9,364 nt of DNA from Balneolales bacterium. GTDB lineage: Bacteria > Bacteroidota > Rhodothermia > Balneolales > Balneolaceae. The stretch covers positions 1-9,364 of the forward strand of contig JAURMN010000011.1 in the NCBI GenBank assembly GCA_030830725.1, given 5' to 3'. The translations under genes and the position numbers were made by a program. Shown here one piece after another: positions 1 to 7,690 of this stretch. The notes beneath the pieces are model-generated. The model was not told the DNA's origin. It made no database searches and saw only the letters and a program-made list of their open reading frames with translations. The stretch's first letter is position 1; the number at the start of each line of letters is the position of its first letter.

Positions 1-1
1 T

Positions 2-100
2 GCATTTGAACCACCACCAGGCTTCGTAATGCCCACTGCTCCTGAGGATCTCAACTTAAATCAGTCGTTTGACGAGAGTAGAGGGAGAATCGGTTGGTAG
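2..100 (+). CDS. C-terminal end of an unrecognised protein (5' truncated)
   Basis: This is the only one of the six frames that stays open across the first 100 bases. It gives 32 residues and ends at a TAG stop at 98-100. The visible tail contains a Pro-Pro-Pro stretch near its start (EPPPGF), is polar and acidic in the middle (PEDLNLNQ) and ends in GRIGW. It has no membrane segment or recognisable motif, so I cannot assign a family or function. The 150-base gap to nuoA suggests it is a separate transcription unit or a loosely linked upstream gene. Because the fragment is short, chance openness cannot be excluded. Confidence 0.48.
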   Translation, partial: AFEPPPGFVMPTAPEDLNLNQSFDESRGRIGW

Positions 101-250
101 ATTATCATTCTATGCAGTGACTTTTTAGTTGTATTTCTTAATTCCGAACCCTCGTTTTTTTAGTTCCTATCAAAGTTTTTTGATTGACTTTCCCACGTCT
201 TGGCGGTAACTTCTCGAGACTGTAAGCTGAATACGACTGACGAATATCAC
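101..250 (+). promoter_or_regulatory. nuo operon leader with candidate sigma70-like promoter
   Basis: This AT-rich, T-tract-rich gap lies upstream of nuoA. The best promoter candidate is TTGACT at 184-189, 17 bases, then TAACTT at 207-212. The -35 matches the sigma70 consensus in five of six positions, but the -10 matches in only three. Transcription would start near 219 and give a leader of about 30 bases before the nuoA ATG at 251. A small inverted repeat, ATCAAA at 169-174 with TTTGAT at 179-184, overlaps the edge of the -35 element. No strong terminator for the upstream gene is visible; CGA-ACCC-TCG followed by seven T's near 145-161 has only a 3-base-pair stem. If the host uses a Bacteroidota-type sigma factor, the sigma70 reading may be wrong. 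Confidence 0.28.
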
Positions 251-625
251 ATGTTGTCAAACTACATCCCTATACTACTTCTCACGGCGATTGCCTTTAC
301 ATTGGCAATTATCCTGATGACTCTCTCCAGAGTTCTCGGTCCGTATCGTCCTAATAAAATTAAACTTCAGCCTTACGAAAGTGGGATGGATCCTGTTGGT
401 GCTGCTCGCGAACGATATTCTATCAGCTATTATTTGGTCGCGATGGAATTCATCGTGTTTGATCTGGAAGTAATTTTCCTCTATCCATGGGCAGTACGAT
501 TTCTTGACTTAAGCTTTACCGCTTTTGTCTCGATGATCATCTTTATCACAATCTTGTTCCTCGGGTTAATCTACACACTCAAAAAAGGAACATTAGACTT
601 TAGTAAACAGCAAACCAGTAACTGA
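251..625 (+). CDS. nuoA: NADH-quinone oxidoreductase subunit A
   Basis: NuoA (Nqo7/ND3) is a small membrane subunit of complex I that packs beside NuoH at the quinone chamber. The 124-residue product has three hydrophobic segments, at about residues 5-25, 58-80 and 88-108. The conserved TM1-TM2 loop reads PYESGMDP (41-48), followed by FDLE (70-73) and LYPWA, with acidic residues E66, D71 and E73. Ser44 stands where many homologues have the ECG cysteine linked in mitochondria to the active/deactive switch; ESG variants are also known in bacteria. I chose the ATG at 251 because NuoA proteins begin just before TM1. The in-frame TTG at 200 would add 17 polar residues that do not fit the family. 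No clear Shine-Dalgarno sequence precedes the ATG. It is the first gene of the nuo operon, 10 bases before nuoB. Confidence 0.95.
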   Translation: MLSNYIPILLLTAIAFTLAIILMTLSRVLGPYRPNKIKLQPYESGMDPVGAARERYSISYYLVAMEFIVFDLEVIFLYPWAVRFLDLSFTAFVSMIIFITILFLGLIYTLKKGTLDFSKQQTSN

Positions 626-635
626 AAGGGACAAA

Positions 636-1118
636 ATGGGTCTCGAAAGTGCCTTAGGTGAAGGATATCTGACGACGCGAATTGATGTGGTTGCGAATTG
701 GGCTCGCTCAAATGCAGTCTGGCCAATGCCAATGGGATTGGCCTGTTGCGCCATTGAAATGATGGCATTTGCAGGACCCCGATATGATGCTTCTCGATTT
801 GGATCTGAGGTGATGAGGTTTTCACCCAGACAAAGTGATCTGATGATTGTAGCCGGATGGTGTACGTACAAAATGTCTCACGCCATCCGACGTATCTGGG
901 ACCAAATGCCAGATCCCAAATGGGCGATTGCGATGGGTGCATGCGCTTCTACCGGTGGTATGCACCGATGCTACGGTGTCGTTCAAGGAGTAGATAATTT
1001 TATTCCCGTTGACGCTTATGTATCCGGATGTCCCCCTCGTCCTGACGCGTTGTTGAATGCTTTAATGCAAATTCAGGAAAAAATCACAACCGAACACTCT
1101 GTATTACTGGACACATGA
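636..1118 (+). CDS. nuoB: NADH-quinone oxidoreductase subunit B (cluster N2)
   Basis: NuoB (Nqo6/PSST) carries the terminal 4Fe-4S cluster N2 that reduces quinone, at the junction of the peripheral and membrane arms. The 160-residue protein has the adjacent ligand pair C37-C38 (GLACCAIEMM), then C103 (GACAS) and C132 (SGCPPRP), matching the family's four N2 ligands. SPRQSDLMIVAG (63-74) and DQMPDPKW (89-96) are also typical. Two extra cysteines are present: C76 in GWCTYKM, where many homologues have a GT-x-T-x-KM version, and C112. An SD-like AAAGGG sits a few bases upstream of the ATG at 636. The gene ends in an ATGA overlap with nuoC, implying coupled translation. Family assignment is certain; any role of C76 is unknown. 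Confidence 0.97.
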   Translation: MGLESALGEGYLTTRIDVVANWARSNAVWPMPMGLACCAIEMMAFAGPRYDASRFGSEVMRFSPRQSDLMIVAGWCTYKMSHAIRRIWDQMPDPKWAIAMGACASTGGMHRCYGVVQGVDNFIPVDAYVSGCPPRPDALLNALMQIQEKITTEHSVLLDT

Positions 1119-1636
1119 GCCATCTATCCCCTACTGTTCCTGATGAGATCATTCCGGTAGTGAATGAGCTTCGATCTGCTTTTGAACATGTCATTCTAGA
1201 GGCTTATTCAAGCTCTGGTGATGTCTTTATTCTGATTCAACGGGAGAGTCTTTTAAAAGTCGCCGCCGAACTTAAAGAGGTGCATCATTTTGTTTATCTG
1301 ACTGACGTCTTCGGGATAGACCGATATACTTCAGATGACCGATTTGAAGTCGTCTACAACTTGGTAGATCTCAAATATGGCCGACGAATTTTTCTCAAGG
1401 TCAGATGTACTGAGGAAAATCCAATGGTCGATTCCGTAACCCCGATTTGGCCAAATGCCGACTGGGCGGAACGAGAGGTGTTTGATATGTTTGGAATTCG
1501 TTTCGAAGGTCATCCTGATATGAGAAGAATTTATATGCCGGAGGATTTTGCTTATTTCCCACTTCGAAAAGAATTTCCTCTTCTTGGCATTCCCGGCTCT
1601 ATTGATCTTCCAGCAACAACCCCGGATCCGGATTGA
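1115..1636 (+). CDS. nuoC: NADH-quinone oxidoreductase subunit C
   Basis: NuoC (Nqo5, 30-kDa subunit) is a cofactor-free structural subunit of the connecting arm that packs against NuoD. The 173-residue product has an alpha/beta N-terminal half. Its signature block runs from W117 through EREVFDMFGIRF (119-130), then GHPDMRRIYMPEDF and PLRKEFP. It is a stand-alone gene, not the NuoCD fusion of E. coli, and lacks the longer C-terminal tails of some homologues. The start ATG at 1115 overlaps the nuoB stop in an ATGA arrangement, so translation is probably coupled. The 24-base gap to nuoD contains a CAGGA that probably serves nuoD. Confidence 0.96.
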   Translation: MSHLSPTVPDEIIPVVNELRSAFEHVILEAYSSSGDVFILIQRESLLKVAAELKEVHHFVYLTDVFGIDRYTSDDRFEVVYNLVDLKYGRRIFLKVRCTEENPMVDSVTPIWPNADWAEREVFDMFGIRFEGHPDMRRIYMPEDFAYFPLRKEFPLLGIPGSIDLPATTPDPD

Positions 1637-1660
1637 TCCTAATCCTCAGGACATGATATT

Positions 1661-2959
1661 ATGAATCACGATTCACTTGATATTGTTTCAAAATCTCATC
1701 CTACGTTCTTCAAAGAACACCAGACCCGTCTTTACAAAAGTCTTGAGGATAAGCATACAACGATTGAAGCGCTTGACAGCGAGGATCCATTAAACTCCAA
1801 AATGATCCTGAATATGGGTCCGCAGCATCCGGCTACCCATGGCGTACTTCGACTGGTCCTTCAGTTGAACGGCGAGAGCATTGAGAAAACCAAATTGGAC
1901 ATTGGATATCTGCATCGGGGTGTAGAGAAAATTGCAGAGAATAAGACCTATCAGGAGTTCATGCCTTATACCGATCGTATGGATTATCTCTCGCCATACA
2001 GTAATAACGTTGCGCTTTGCTCAGCGGTGGAAAAGATTGCCAATGTTGAAATTCCAGATCGAGCTCAAGTCATTCGAATGATCGGATGTGAACTTGCTCG
2101 CATCTCATCCCATTTACTTTGGCTGGGTACCATGGTCATGGATGCCGGTGCCATTTCATTTTTCATTTGGACGTTCCGTGAGCGTGAAAAAATTTATGAT
2201 ATCATGGATCAACTTGCTGGTCACCGATTTACGGTGTCTCATGCTCGAATAGGTGGTGTGGCGAATGACATCACACCCGATGCCATGTCACTCATCAAAG
2301 AATTTGTTCAAACATTCCCGAAAGAGCTTAAAGATTTTCACAAATTACTCGACAGAAACAGACTCTTTTTTGATCGAAATGCAGATGCAGGAGTTCTTTC
2401 CACGGACAGAGCACTTGCATTGGGCGCTACAGGACCTGTCTTGAGAGCTTCTGGATTTGCCTATGATGTGAGAAGGTTTACGCCCTATCTGAAATATGAT
2501 AAGATGGAATTTGAAGTTCCAACTCGACTTGAGGGAGATAATCTTGCACGTTATTACGTAAGAATGGAAGAAATGCACGAAAGCATTCGCATCTTACGAC
2601 AGTGCCTCGATAATCTTCCAAATGGTCCAATCCGTCTGGATAATGCCAAAAAAGCCTATCCATCCAAGGATGAAGTTTATTATTCCATGGAAGGAATGAT
2701 CCATGACTTTATGATGACCGACACCGGAATATGTCCTCCTGAAGGCGCCGAAACTTATCATGCGGTTGAAGCTCCAAAGGGTGAACTTGGCTACTACATT
2801 CAAAGTGATGGTACCGGACATCCATGGAGACTAAAAGTTAATTCTCCCTCCTTCCGAAATCTTCAGGTTCTCGAAAACATTTTGGATGGCGAAGCCGTTG
2901 CCGACACAGTTCTCATTATCGGAGGAATTGATCCGGTTATGGGTGAAGCTGATAAGTAA
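1661..2959 (+). CDS. nuoD: NADH-quinone oxidoreductase subunit D (quinone site)
   Basis: NuoD (Nqo4, 49-kDa subunit) forms the quinone-binding pocket with NuoB and descends from the large subunit of NiFe hydrogenases. The 432-residue product contains GPQHPATHGVLRL (53-65). By alignment to the recalled Thermus Nqo4 sequence, its His60 and Tyr109 (in YTDRMDY) correspond to Nqo4 His38 and Tyr87, the quinone headgroup contacts. Other family blocks are FREREKIYD, RIGGVANDI, GELGYYIQSDG and the C-terminal IDPVMGEADK. About 47 residues precede the conserved core (MILNMGPQHP), a longer and more charged N-terminus than Thermus Nqo4 (roughly 25). The ATG at 1661 is preceded by CAGGA about 10 bases upstream. 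Another ATG at 1653 runs into a stop after three codons. Confidence 0.97.
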   Translation: MNHDSLDIVSKSHPTFFKEHQTRLYKSLEDKHTTIEALDSEDPLNSKMILNMGPQHPATHGVLRLVLQLNGESIEKTKLDIGYLHRGVEKIAENKTYQEFMPYTDRMDYLSPYSNNVALCSAVEKIANVEIPDRAQVIRMIGCELARISSHLLWLGTMVMDAGAISFFIWTFREREKIYDIMDQLAGHRFTVSHARIGGVANDITPDAMSLIKEFVQTFPKELKDFHKLLDRNRLFFDRNADAGVLSTDRALALGATGPVLRASGFAYDVRRFTPYLKYDKMEFEVPTRLEGDNLARYYVRMEEMHESIRILRQCLDNLPNGPIRLDNAKKAYPSKDEVYYSMEGMIHDFMMTDTGICPPEGAETYHAVEAPKGELGYYIQSDGTGHPWRLKVNSPSFRNLQVLENILDGEAVADTVLIIGGIDPVMGEADK

Positions 2960-3020
2960 AAATGCTGATGAACAACCCCGTCACTGATTCATTCCCCTCT
3001 TTGTAATAATATTTGGCATT

Positions 3021-3572
3021 ATGGAGTATTCATTTTCTAAAGACGACCTGGCAAAGATTGACGAGATTAAATCTCGCTATCCAGAGGTTATGCCTGCCAC
3101 GCTTCCTGTTCTTTGGCTTGCACAAGACAAATTTGGGCATGTCAATGAAGAGGTACAAAAACTTGTTGCGGAAACTCTGGATTTGCCTGTATCCCACGTG
3201 CATGGTGTTGCAGAATTTTACACTCAGTACTACAAAAAAGAGATGGGAAAATTTGTTTTGGACGTCTGCACATGCTTGAGTTGTCATATTGGCGGTGGTT
3301 ATGACATTCTAAAACATCTGGAAAAAACATTGGGGATTAAAGCAGGAGGAACCACCAATGATGGTCTATTTTCACTTCAAGAAGTGGAGTGCCTGGGAGC
3401 TTGCGGTTATGCCCCCATGATGCAGATCAACAATGACGTTTTTGTTAATCATCTGACTCCTGAAAAAACAGACCAGGTAGTAGAAGGATTAAGGAAAGGT
3501 AAATACCCAGAATTTGAATCGATTGCGATGCCATTAAATCCCAATACATCAGCTAGTAAGGAGACCGTATGA
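3021..3572 (+). CDS. nuoE: NADH-quinone oxidoreductase subunit E (cluster N1a)
   Basis: NuoE (Nqo2, 24-kDa subunit) is a thioredoxin-fold 2Fe-2S protein beside the FMN subunit NuoF. The 183-residue product has the N-terminal helical bundle (about 5-75, with HVHGVAEFYTQYY at 59-71). The four N1a ligands are C83 and C88 (C-x4-C), then C124 and C128 (C-x3-C in ECLGACG). A fifth cysteine, C85, lies between the first two ligands. After the thioredoxin-like core there is a polar tail of about 20 residues rich in Asn, Ser and Thr. The start at 3021 follows an AT-rich, SD-less 61-base gap after nuoD, the longest gap inside the nuo cluster. The 3' end forms an ATGA overlap with nuoF. Confidence 0.96.
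   Translation: MEYSFSKDDLAKIDEIKSRYPEVMPATLPVLWLAQDKFGHVNEEVQKLVAETLDLPVSHVHGVAEFYTQYYKKEMGKFVLDVCTCLSCHIGGGYDILKHLEKTLGIKAGGTTNDGLFSLQEVECLGACGYAPMMQINNDVFVNHLTPEKTDQVVEGLRKGKYPEFESIAMPLNPNTSASKETV
3558..3563 (+). promoter_or_regulatory. Strong Shine-Dalgarno sequence for nuoF
   Basis: AAGGAG lies inside the last codons of nuoE, five bases before the nuoF ATG at 3569. It is the clearest ribosome binding site in the window; most other genes here have a weak one or none. With the ATGA overlap, it fixes the nuoF start and suggests that NuoE and NuoF, which form a subcomplex, are made in matched amounts. Confidence 0.75.
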
Positions 3573-4867
3573 GTACGCCACTCGATTGGAAAGGATACGA
3601 GCCCGTTCTCATTCCCAAAATCTCGGGTCTTCATCAAATAGACATCTATGAGAAGAATGGTGGATATGAGTCCCTTCGTGAAGTCCTTCTGAATAAAACT
3701 AAATGGCCGGATGCAGTCAGTGTAGTCAACGAAGTAAAAGAGGCCAACATCAGGGGTCGCGGTGGTGCAGGGTTTAACGCCGGCCTCAAATGGTCATTTA
3801 TGCCACCTGTTGATGGTGGGCCGCGTTATCTAGCCTGTAATGGGGATGAATCCGAGCCTGGGACATTTAAGGACAGAAAAATATTTGAGTATAATCCCCA
3901 TCTTTTTATCGAAGGAGCGCTGATCGCTGCCTATGCCATGAGCATCTCGACGGTCTATGTCTATATTCGTGGAGAATATCGCTCCTTCATCCAAATGATG
4001 GAAAAGGCCGTATCGGATGCCTATGCCAAAGGGTACATCGGAAAAAACATTCTGGGCTCAGGTTTCAGCACCGAAATGGTCGTACATTCAGGTGCAGGAG
4101 CTTACATTTGTGGTGAGGAAACTTCACTCTTAGAATCCCTTGAAGGAAAACGAGGATACCCACGTGTGAAGCCCCCCTTCCCTGCTCAACGCGGACTTTG
4201 GGGACGCCCTACCACAATTAATAATATTGAGACCTTGGCTAATGTTCCTCTGGTAATCAAAAACGGTGCAAGCTGGTTTAAAACCATAGGTGCAGAAACG
4301 CATCCAGGACCTGTTCTTTATGGTATTTCTGGACATGTAAATCGTCCTGGGGTATATGAACTCCCTTCTGGTATGCCAATACTCACCTTGATTCAGGATG
4401 TGGCTGGTGGAATGCGAAACGGTAAAAGAATCAAAGCCGTCATTCCTGGAGGTTCATCAACCCCTGTGCTTAGAGGTGACGCTCTAGAGGGTGTCAATAT
4501 GGATGCAGATTCACTTCGACAGGCCGGTTCCATGATGGGAACAGCCGGTATGGTAATTATGGATGAAGACACCGATATGGTGGAGGTTCTATGGAGAATC
4601 TCGAAGTTTTATCACCATGAGTCCTGTGGTCAGTGTACACCCTGTCGTGAGGGAACGGGATGGTTGGAAAAGATACTTGACAAAATCATGCATGGTGATG
4701 GTGAGACCAGAGATTTGGATCTTTTACTTGATGTAACGACCCAAATGGAAGGACGTACCATCTGTGCACTTGCGGATGCTGCAGCTTGGCCTGTTCGCTA
4801 TACAATCAGTCGCTTCAGAGAAGAGTTTGAAGCGCGTTGCCGCAAATCTGTTTATGCACTTGCATAA
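3569..4867 (+). CDS. nuoF: NADH-quinone oxidoreductase subunit F (NADH/FMN, cluster N3)
   Basis: NuoF (Nqo1, 51-kDa subunit) binds NADH and FMN and passes electrons to 4Fe-4S cluster N3. The 432-residue product has the glycine-rich nucleotide loop GRGGAGF (63-69), followed by KWSF. Next come the CNGDESEPGTFKDR block and GAGAYICGEET (175-185), with EGKRGYPRVKPPFPA beyond it. The N3 ligands are C353, C356 and C359 (SCGQCTPCREGTGW) and C399 (TICALAD). One small deviation is ALADAAAWPV, where most homologues have a Gly after the Leu (ALGDAAAWPV). Length and domain order are normal. The start is fixed by an ATGA overlap with nuoE and the AAGGAG upstream. The gene ends 32 bases before nuoG. Confidence 0.97.
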   Translation: MSTPLDWKGYEPVLIPKISGLHQIDIYEKNGGYESLREVLLNKTKWPDAVSVVNEVKEANIRGRGGAGFNAGLKWSFMPPVDGGPRYLACNGDESEPGTFKDRKIFEYNPHLFIEGALIAAYAMSISTVYVYIRGEYRSFIQMMEKAVSDAYAKGYIGKNILGSGFSTEMVVHSGAGAYICGEETSLLESLEGKRGYPRVKPPFPAQRGLWGRPTTINNIETLANVPLVIKNGASWFKTIGAETHPGPVLYGISGHVNRPGVYELPSGMPILTLIQDVAGGMRNGKRIKAVIPGGSSTPVLRGDALEGVNMDADSLRQAGSMMGTAGMVIMDEDTDMVEVLWRISKFYHHESCGQCTPCREGTGWLEKILDKIMHGDGETRDLDLLLDVTTQMEGRTICALADAAAWPVRYTISRFREEFEARCRKSVYALA

Positions 4868-4899
4868 GCCAACTTTAATCGCTTTGAACTACTGGTGTA

Positions 4900-6651
4900 A
4901 TGGCTGAGATAATTATTGATGGAATTACCTACGAATTCGAAGGTCAGCACAAGCTACTTCAGTTTATTCTGGATCAAGGAAAAGAAGTCCCTTTCTTCTG
5001 CTATCATCCTTCCATGTCCGCTCCGGCTAATTGCCGTCAGTGTATGGTCAAAGTAGGACAATACGTTAAAGACCGTGAAACAGGAGCCTATCAGCTCGAT
5101 GATCAGGGAAACCGCGAAGTTCGATGGTTTCCTAAATTACAAACCTCCTGTACGTTAGATATGACCGACGGGATGGTGGTTCACACTCAGGAAACTGATA
5201 CTTTAGTTCAACGGGCACAGAAAGATACCCTTGAATTTATTTTGATCAACCATCCTCTTGACTGTCCAATATGTGATCAGGCAGGTGAATGTCCACTTCA
5301 GATCCAAACCTATAAGTATGGCCCAGAGGGAAGTCGTTTTGAGGTTAAAAAAGTTCACAAACCAAAGCGAATTGAATTAGGACCTCGAGTAATTCTGGAT
5401 GCAGAGCGTTGTATAAATTGTACGCGTTGTGTCAGATTCACCGATGAAATCAGTAAAACAAATCAACTGACGATTACTCGAAGAGGAGACAAAAATTACC
5501 CAATTACTGCTCCTGGCGAGGTATTTGATGATCCCTATTCCATGAATACAGTGGATATCTGCCCAGTTGGAGCTCTGACAGCGGCTGATTTCCGTTTCAA
5601 GGCTCGAGTATGGGAAATGAATCAAACGCCTGGCTTAGATATCACTAATGGAAAAGGTGTCAATGTAGACCTCTGGACACGTGATAATTTAGTTCTTCGA
5701 ATCACACCCCGTTTTAATCCGGATGTTAATGATCACTGGATGGCCGATCAGGGTCGAGATGTGTATCGATTATACAATGAAAATCGCGTGTCACGCCCAT
5801 CGATACGACTCGAAGACACCAAAGGGAGTATGGATGACGGGGTTGCACAGGTAAAAACATCATGGACAAATGCCCTGGACACATTGGCAGAAGTTCTTCA
5901 TGAAAACAAGGCTTCAACCATTCTTACTATTGGTAGTCCTTACGCATCCGTCGAAGAAAACTATGCTCTCCAGAAATTTAGCTCCTTAAAAGGTCTTCCC
6001 TCTCCTTTCTTCACTCCTCATATTCTTGAAGGATCAGGAGACGGATTCCTCCTCACCGATGATCAAGCCCCAAATACTGAAGGTTGTCGTTTACTAGGAC
6101 TTGAAGAAATCGATACGGAGGAATACAAAAAAAGAATCAAAGGTGCATCGGTCGTTTTGATGTTAAACGATGACCCGATTGGAAGAGACATACTAAAAGC
6201 TTCGGATTTCAAGAAACCTTTCGTGGTTGTCTTTGCAACGAATCATACCGATACTGCAAAAGCCGCTGATCTGTTAATTCCCACAACATGCGCAGCAGAA
6301 CATACAGCTTCCTATGTCAATGTCGAAGGTCGTATCCAGCGGACATTCCCCGCTAAAGAGACTCGCTACACAAACAGAAGGCTGGATCTGGAAATGAGTG
6401 AAGGGCGTCTTGACCGATACGGGACAACCTTTGACAATTGGGTTACTGAGGAAAATCGAATCGATTGCAAACCCACATGGGTTTCGTTGTCAGAACTGTC
6501 TCAACGTCTTGGAATACCATTCTCTTTTGAACATGCCAGAGAACTAGTGGCGGAATTATCCAGTCAACATCCTGCTTTCGAAGGTATCTCTTTCGAAAAA
6601 ATGGATGAAGAAAGAGGAATTCTTCTTCGACGGGCTGAACTGACCACTTGA
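4900..6651 (+). CDS. nuoG: NADH-quinone oxidoreductase subunit G, short form without N7
   Basis: NuoG (Nqo3, 75-kDa subunit) carries the Fe-S chain between NuoF and NuoI. Three clusters are intact: 2Fe-2S N1b (C34, C45, C48, C84), 4Fe-4S N5 (H118, C122, C125, C131) and 4Fe-4S N4 (C171, C174, C177, C221). The next region, about 238-290, aligns with the N7-binding segment of E. coli and Thermus but has no cysteine; WMADQGR stands where WLCDKGR-like sequences occur. The rest is a shortened molybdopterin-oxidoreductase-like domain, with NDDPIGRD, a DLLIPTTCAAEHTAS block and NVEGRIQ. At 583 residues it is well below the roughly 780-900 of full-length homologues. The reading frame is clean and ends in its own TGA, so this looks like a natural short form and not a frameshift. 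No clear SD precedes the ATG. Confidence 0.95.
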   Translation: MAEIIIDGITYEFEGQHKLLQFILDQGKEVPFFCYHPSMSAPANCRQCMVKVGQYVKDRETGAYQLDDQGNREVRWFPKLQTSCTLDMTDGMVVHTQETDTLVQRAQKDTLEFILINHPLDCPICDQAGECPLQIQTYKYGPEGSRFEVKKVHKPKRIELGPRVILDAERCINCTRCVRFTDEISKTNQLTITRRGDKNYPITAPGEVFDDPYSMNTVDICPVGALTAADFRFKARVWEMNQTPGLDITNGKGVNVDLWTRDNLVLRITPRFNPDVNDHWMADQGRDVYRLYNENRVSRPSIRLEDTKGSMDDGVAQVKTSWTNALDTLAEVLHENKASTILTIGSPYASVEENYALQKFSSLKGLPSPFFTPHILEGSGDGFLLTDDQAPNTEGCRLLGLEEIDTEEYKKRIKGASVVLMLNDDPIGRDILKASDFKKPFVVVFATNHTDTAKAADLLIPTTCAAEHTASYVNVEGRIQRTFPAKETRYTNRRLDLEMSEGRLDRYGTTFDNWVTEENRIDCKPTWVSLSELSQRLGIPFSFEHARELVAELSSQHPAFEGISFEKMDEERGILLRRAELTT

Positions 6652-6691
6652 TCCGATTCCTAATTAAATGATCTGTTTAGAGTAAAACCTC

Positions 6692-7690
6692 ATGACACTT
6701 TCTTACATCGTACTTGGCGTTTCAACATTTATGCTTCTTAATTCGGCAGCTCTGGCCGTTTATGCCGAGCGTCGTGTTGCTGCATTTATTCAGAATCGAT
6801 ACGGCCCGAATCGTGTGGGCCCATTAGGACTTTTGCAGCCTATTGCGGATGTACTGAAACTCATTCTTAAAGAAGATGTCACCCCGCAAGAAGGTTTTAA
6901 ATTTATTCACACAATTGCTCCGGTGATTCCCGTGACAACCGCATTAATGACCGTTGCAGTTATTCCATTTGGAGATGGTCTTGTAGTTACAGAAATCAAT
7001 GCCTCTATTCTATATCTTCTCGCGATTGCGTCTCTAGGTGTTTATGGCGTAACACTTGCCGGGTGGTCTTCCAACTCAAAATACTCACTTCTGGGTGGCC
7101 TTAGAGCTTCTGCTCAAATGATCAGCTATGAACTGCCTCTTGGAATGGCTGTTGCTTCTTGTGTTCTCTTCGCCGGCTCTTTGAATATTACTGACGTAGC
7201 AGCATCACAAGAAGTGTGGTGGAATGTGATTCGAAATCCAATTGGTGCTGTCATCTTTATCATTGCTGCCTTTGCAGAATCAAATCGTACTCCTTTTGAT
7301 CTGGTTGAGGCAGAGCAAGAACTTGTGGGGGGATTCCATACAGAGTATTCCTCCATGAAATTCGGAATGTTCTTCCTTGCTGAATATATGCATGTGGTAA
7401 TCAACTCCATGTTGATCACAACCTTTTTCTTTGGAAGTTATCATTTGCCCTTTGCCGGCTTATGGTTGCCTGAATTAACCACTACCCAGAAAATGATTCT
7501 CGATGTTTCAGTTTTTGTCGGGAAAACAGGATTTTTTATGTTTCTCTTTATTTGGGTACGCTGGACGATTGGTCGATTTAAATTTGATCAGGTAATGAAT
7601 CTGGGATGGGCCAAACTTCTCCCACTGAGTATTGCCAATTTTTTGATCATCGCCATTGTTCTCTATGTATTAAACATGATGAATGTCTGA
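6692..7690 (+). CDS. nuoH: NADH-quinone oxidoreductase subunit H (quinone chamber)
   Basis: NuoH (Nqo8/ND1) is the membrane subunit forming the entrance to the quinone chamber and the first part of the proton-coupling path. The 332-residue protein is strongly hydrophobic, with about eight membrane segments. Motifs include AERR (25-28), QNRYGPNRVGP (34-44), LLQPIADVLKL, then SAQMISYELPLG. The acidic loop motif ESNRTPFDLVEAEQEL (196-211) is followed by HTEYSSMKFGMFFLAEY. These acidic residues belong to the conserved loop lining the quinone/proton funnel. Its last eight bases (7683-7690) are also the start of the following phosphoesterase gene. In most nuo operons nuoI would come next, but it is absent from this window. 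Confidence 0.97.
   Translation: MTLSYIVLGVSTFMLLNSAALAVYAERRVAAFIQNRYGPNRVGPLGLLQPIADVLKLILKEDVTPQEGFKFIHTIAPVIPVTTALMTVAVIPFGDGLVVTEINASILYLLAIASLGVYGVTLAGWSSNSKYSLLGGLRASAQMISYELPLGMAVASCVLFAGSLNITDVAASQEVWWNVIRNPIGAVIFIIAAFAESNRTPFDLVEAEQELVGGFHTEYSSMKFGMFFLAEYMHVVINSMLITTFFFGSYHLPFAGLWLPELTTTQKMILDVSVFVGKTGFFMFLFIWVRWTIGRFKFDQVMNLGWAKLLPLSIANFLIIAIVLYVLNMMNV

Noticed and set aside
145..161. Intrinsic terminator (CGA-ACCC-TCG then a T run) for the upstream gene
   Set aside because: The stem has only three base pairs, too weak to call despite the seven T's that follow.
200..250. Upstream TTG start for nuoA at 200, adding 17 residues
   Set aside because: The added residues are polar and unlike NuoA N-termini, which begin just before TM1. 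The stretch also overlaps the candidate -10 element. The ATG at 251 gives a normal 124-residue protein.
571..942. Minus-strand open frame of 123 codons opposite nuoB
   Set aside because: It lies almost wholly over the highly conserved nuoB, its product has no recognisable motif, and it has no supporting upstream signals. It is a shadow frame.
3013..3279. Open frame of 88 codons overlapping the start of nuoE in another frame
   Set aside because: It begins with TTG and overlaps the well-supported nuoE sequence, and its product resembles no known domain.
5611..5780. Possible frameshift or deletion in nuoG explaining the missing N7 ligands
   Set aside because: The frame is continuous and the flanking sequence still aligns to the family (ITPRFN, WMADQGR). 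Natural divergence explains it better than a sequencing error.
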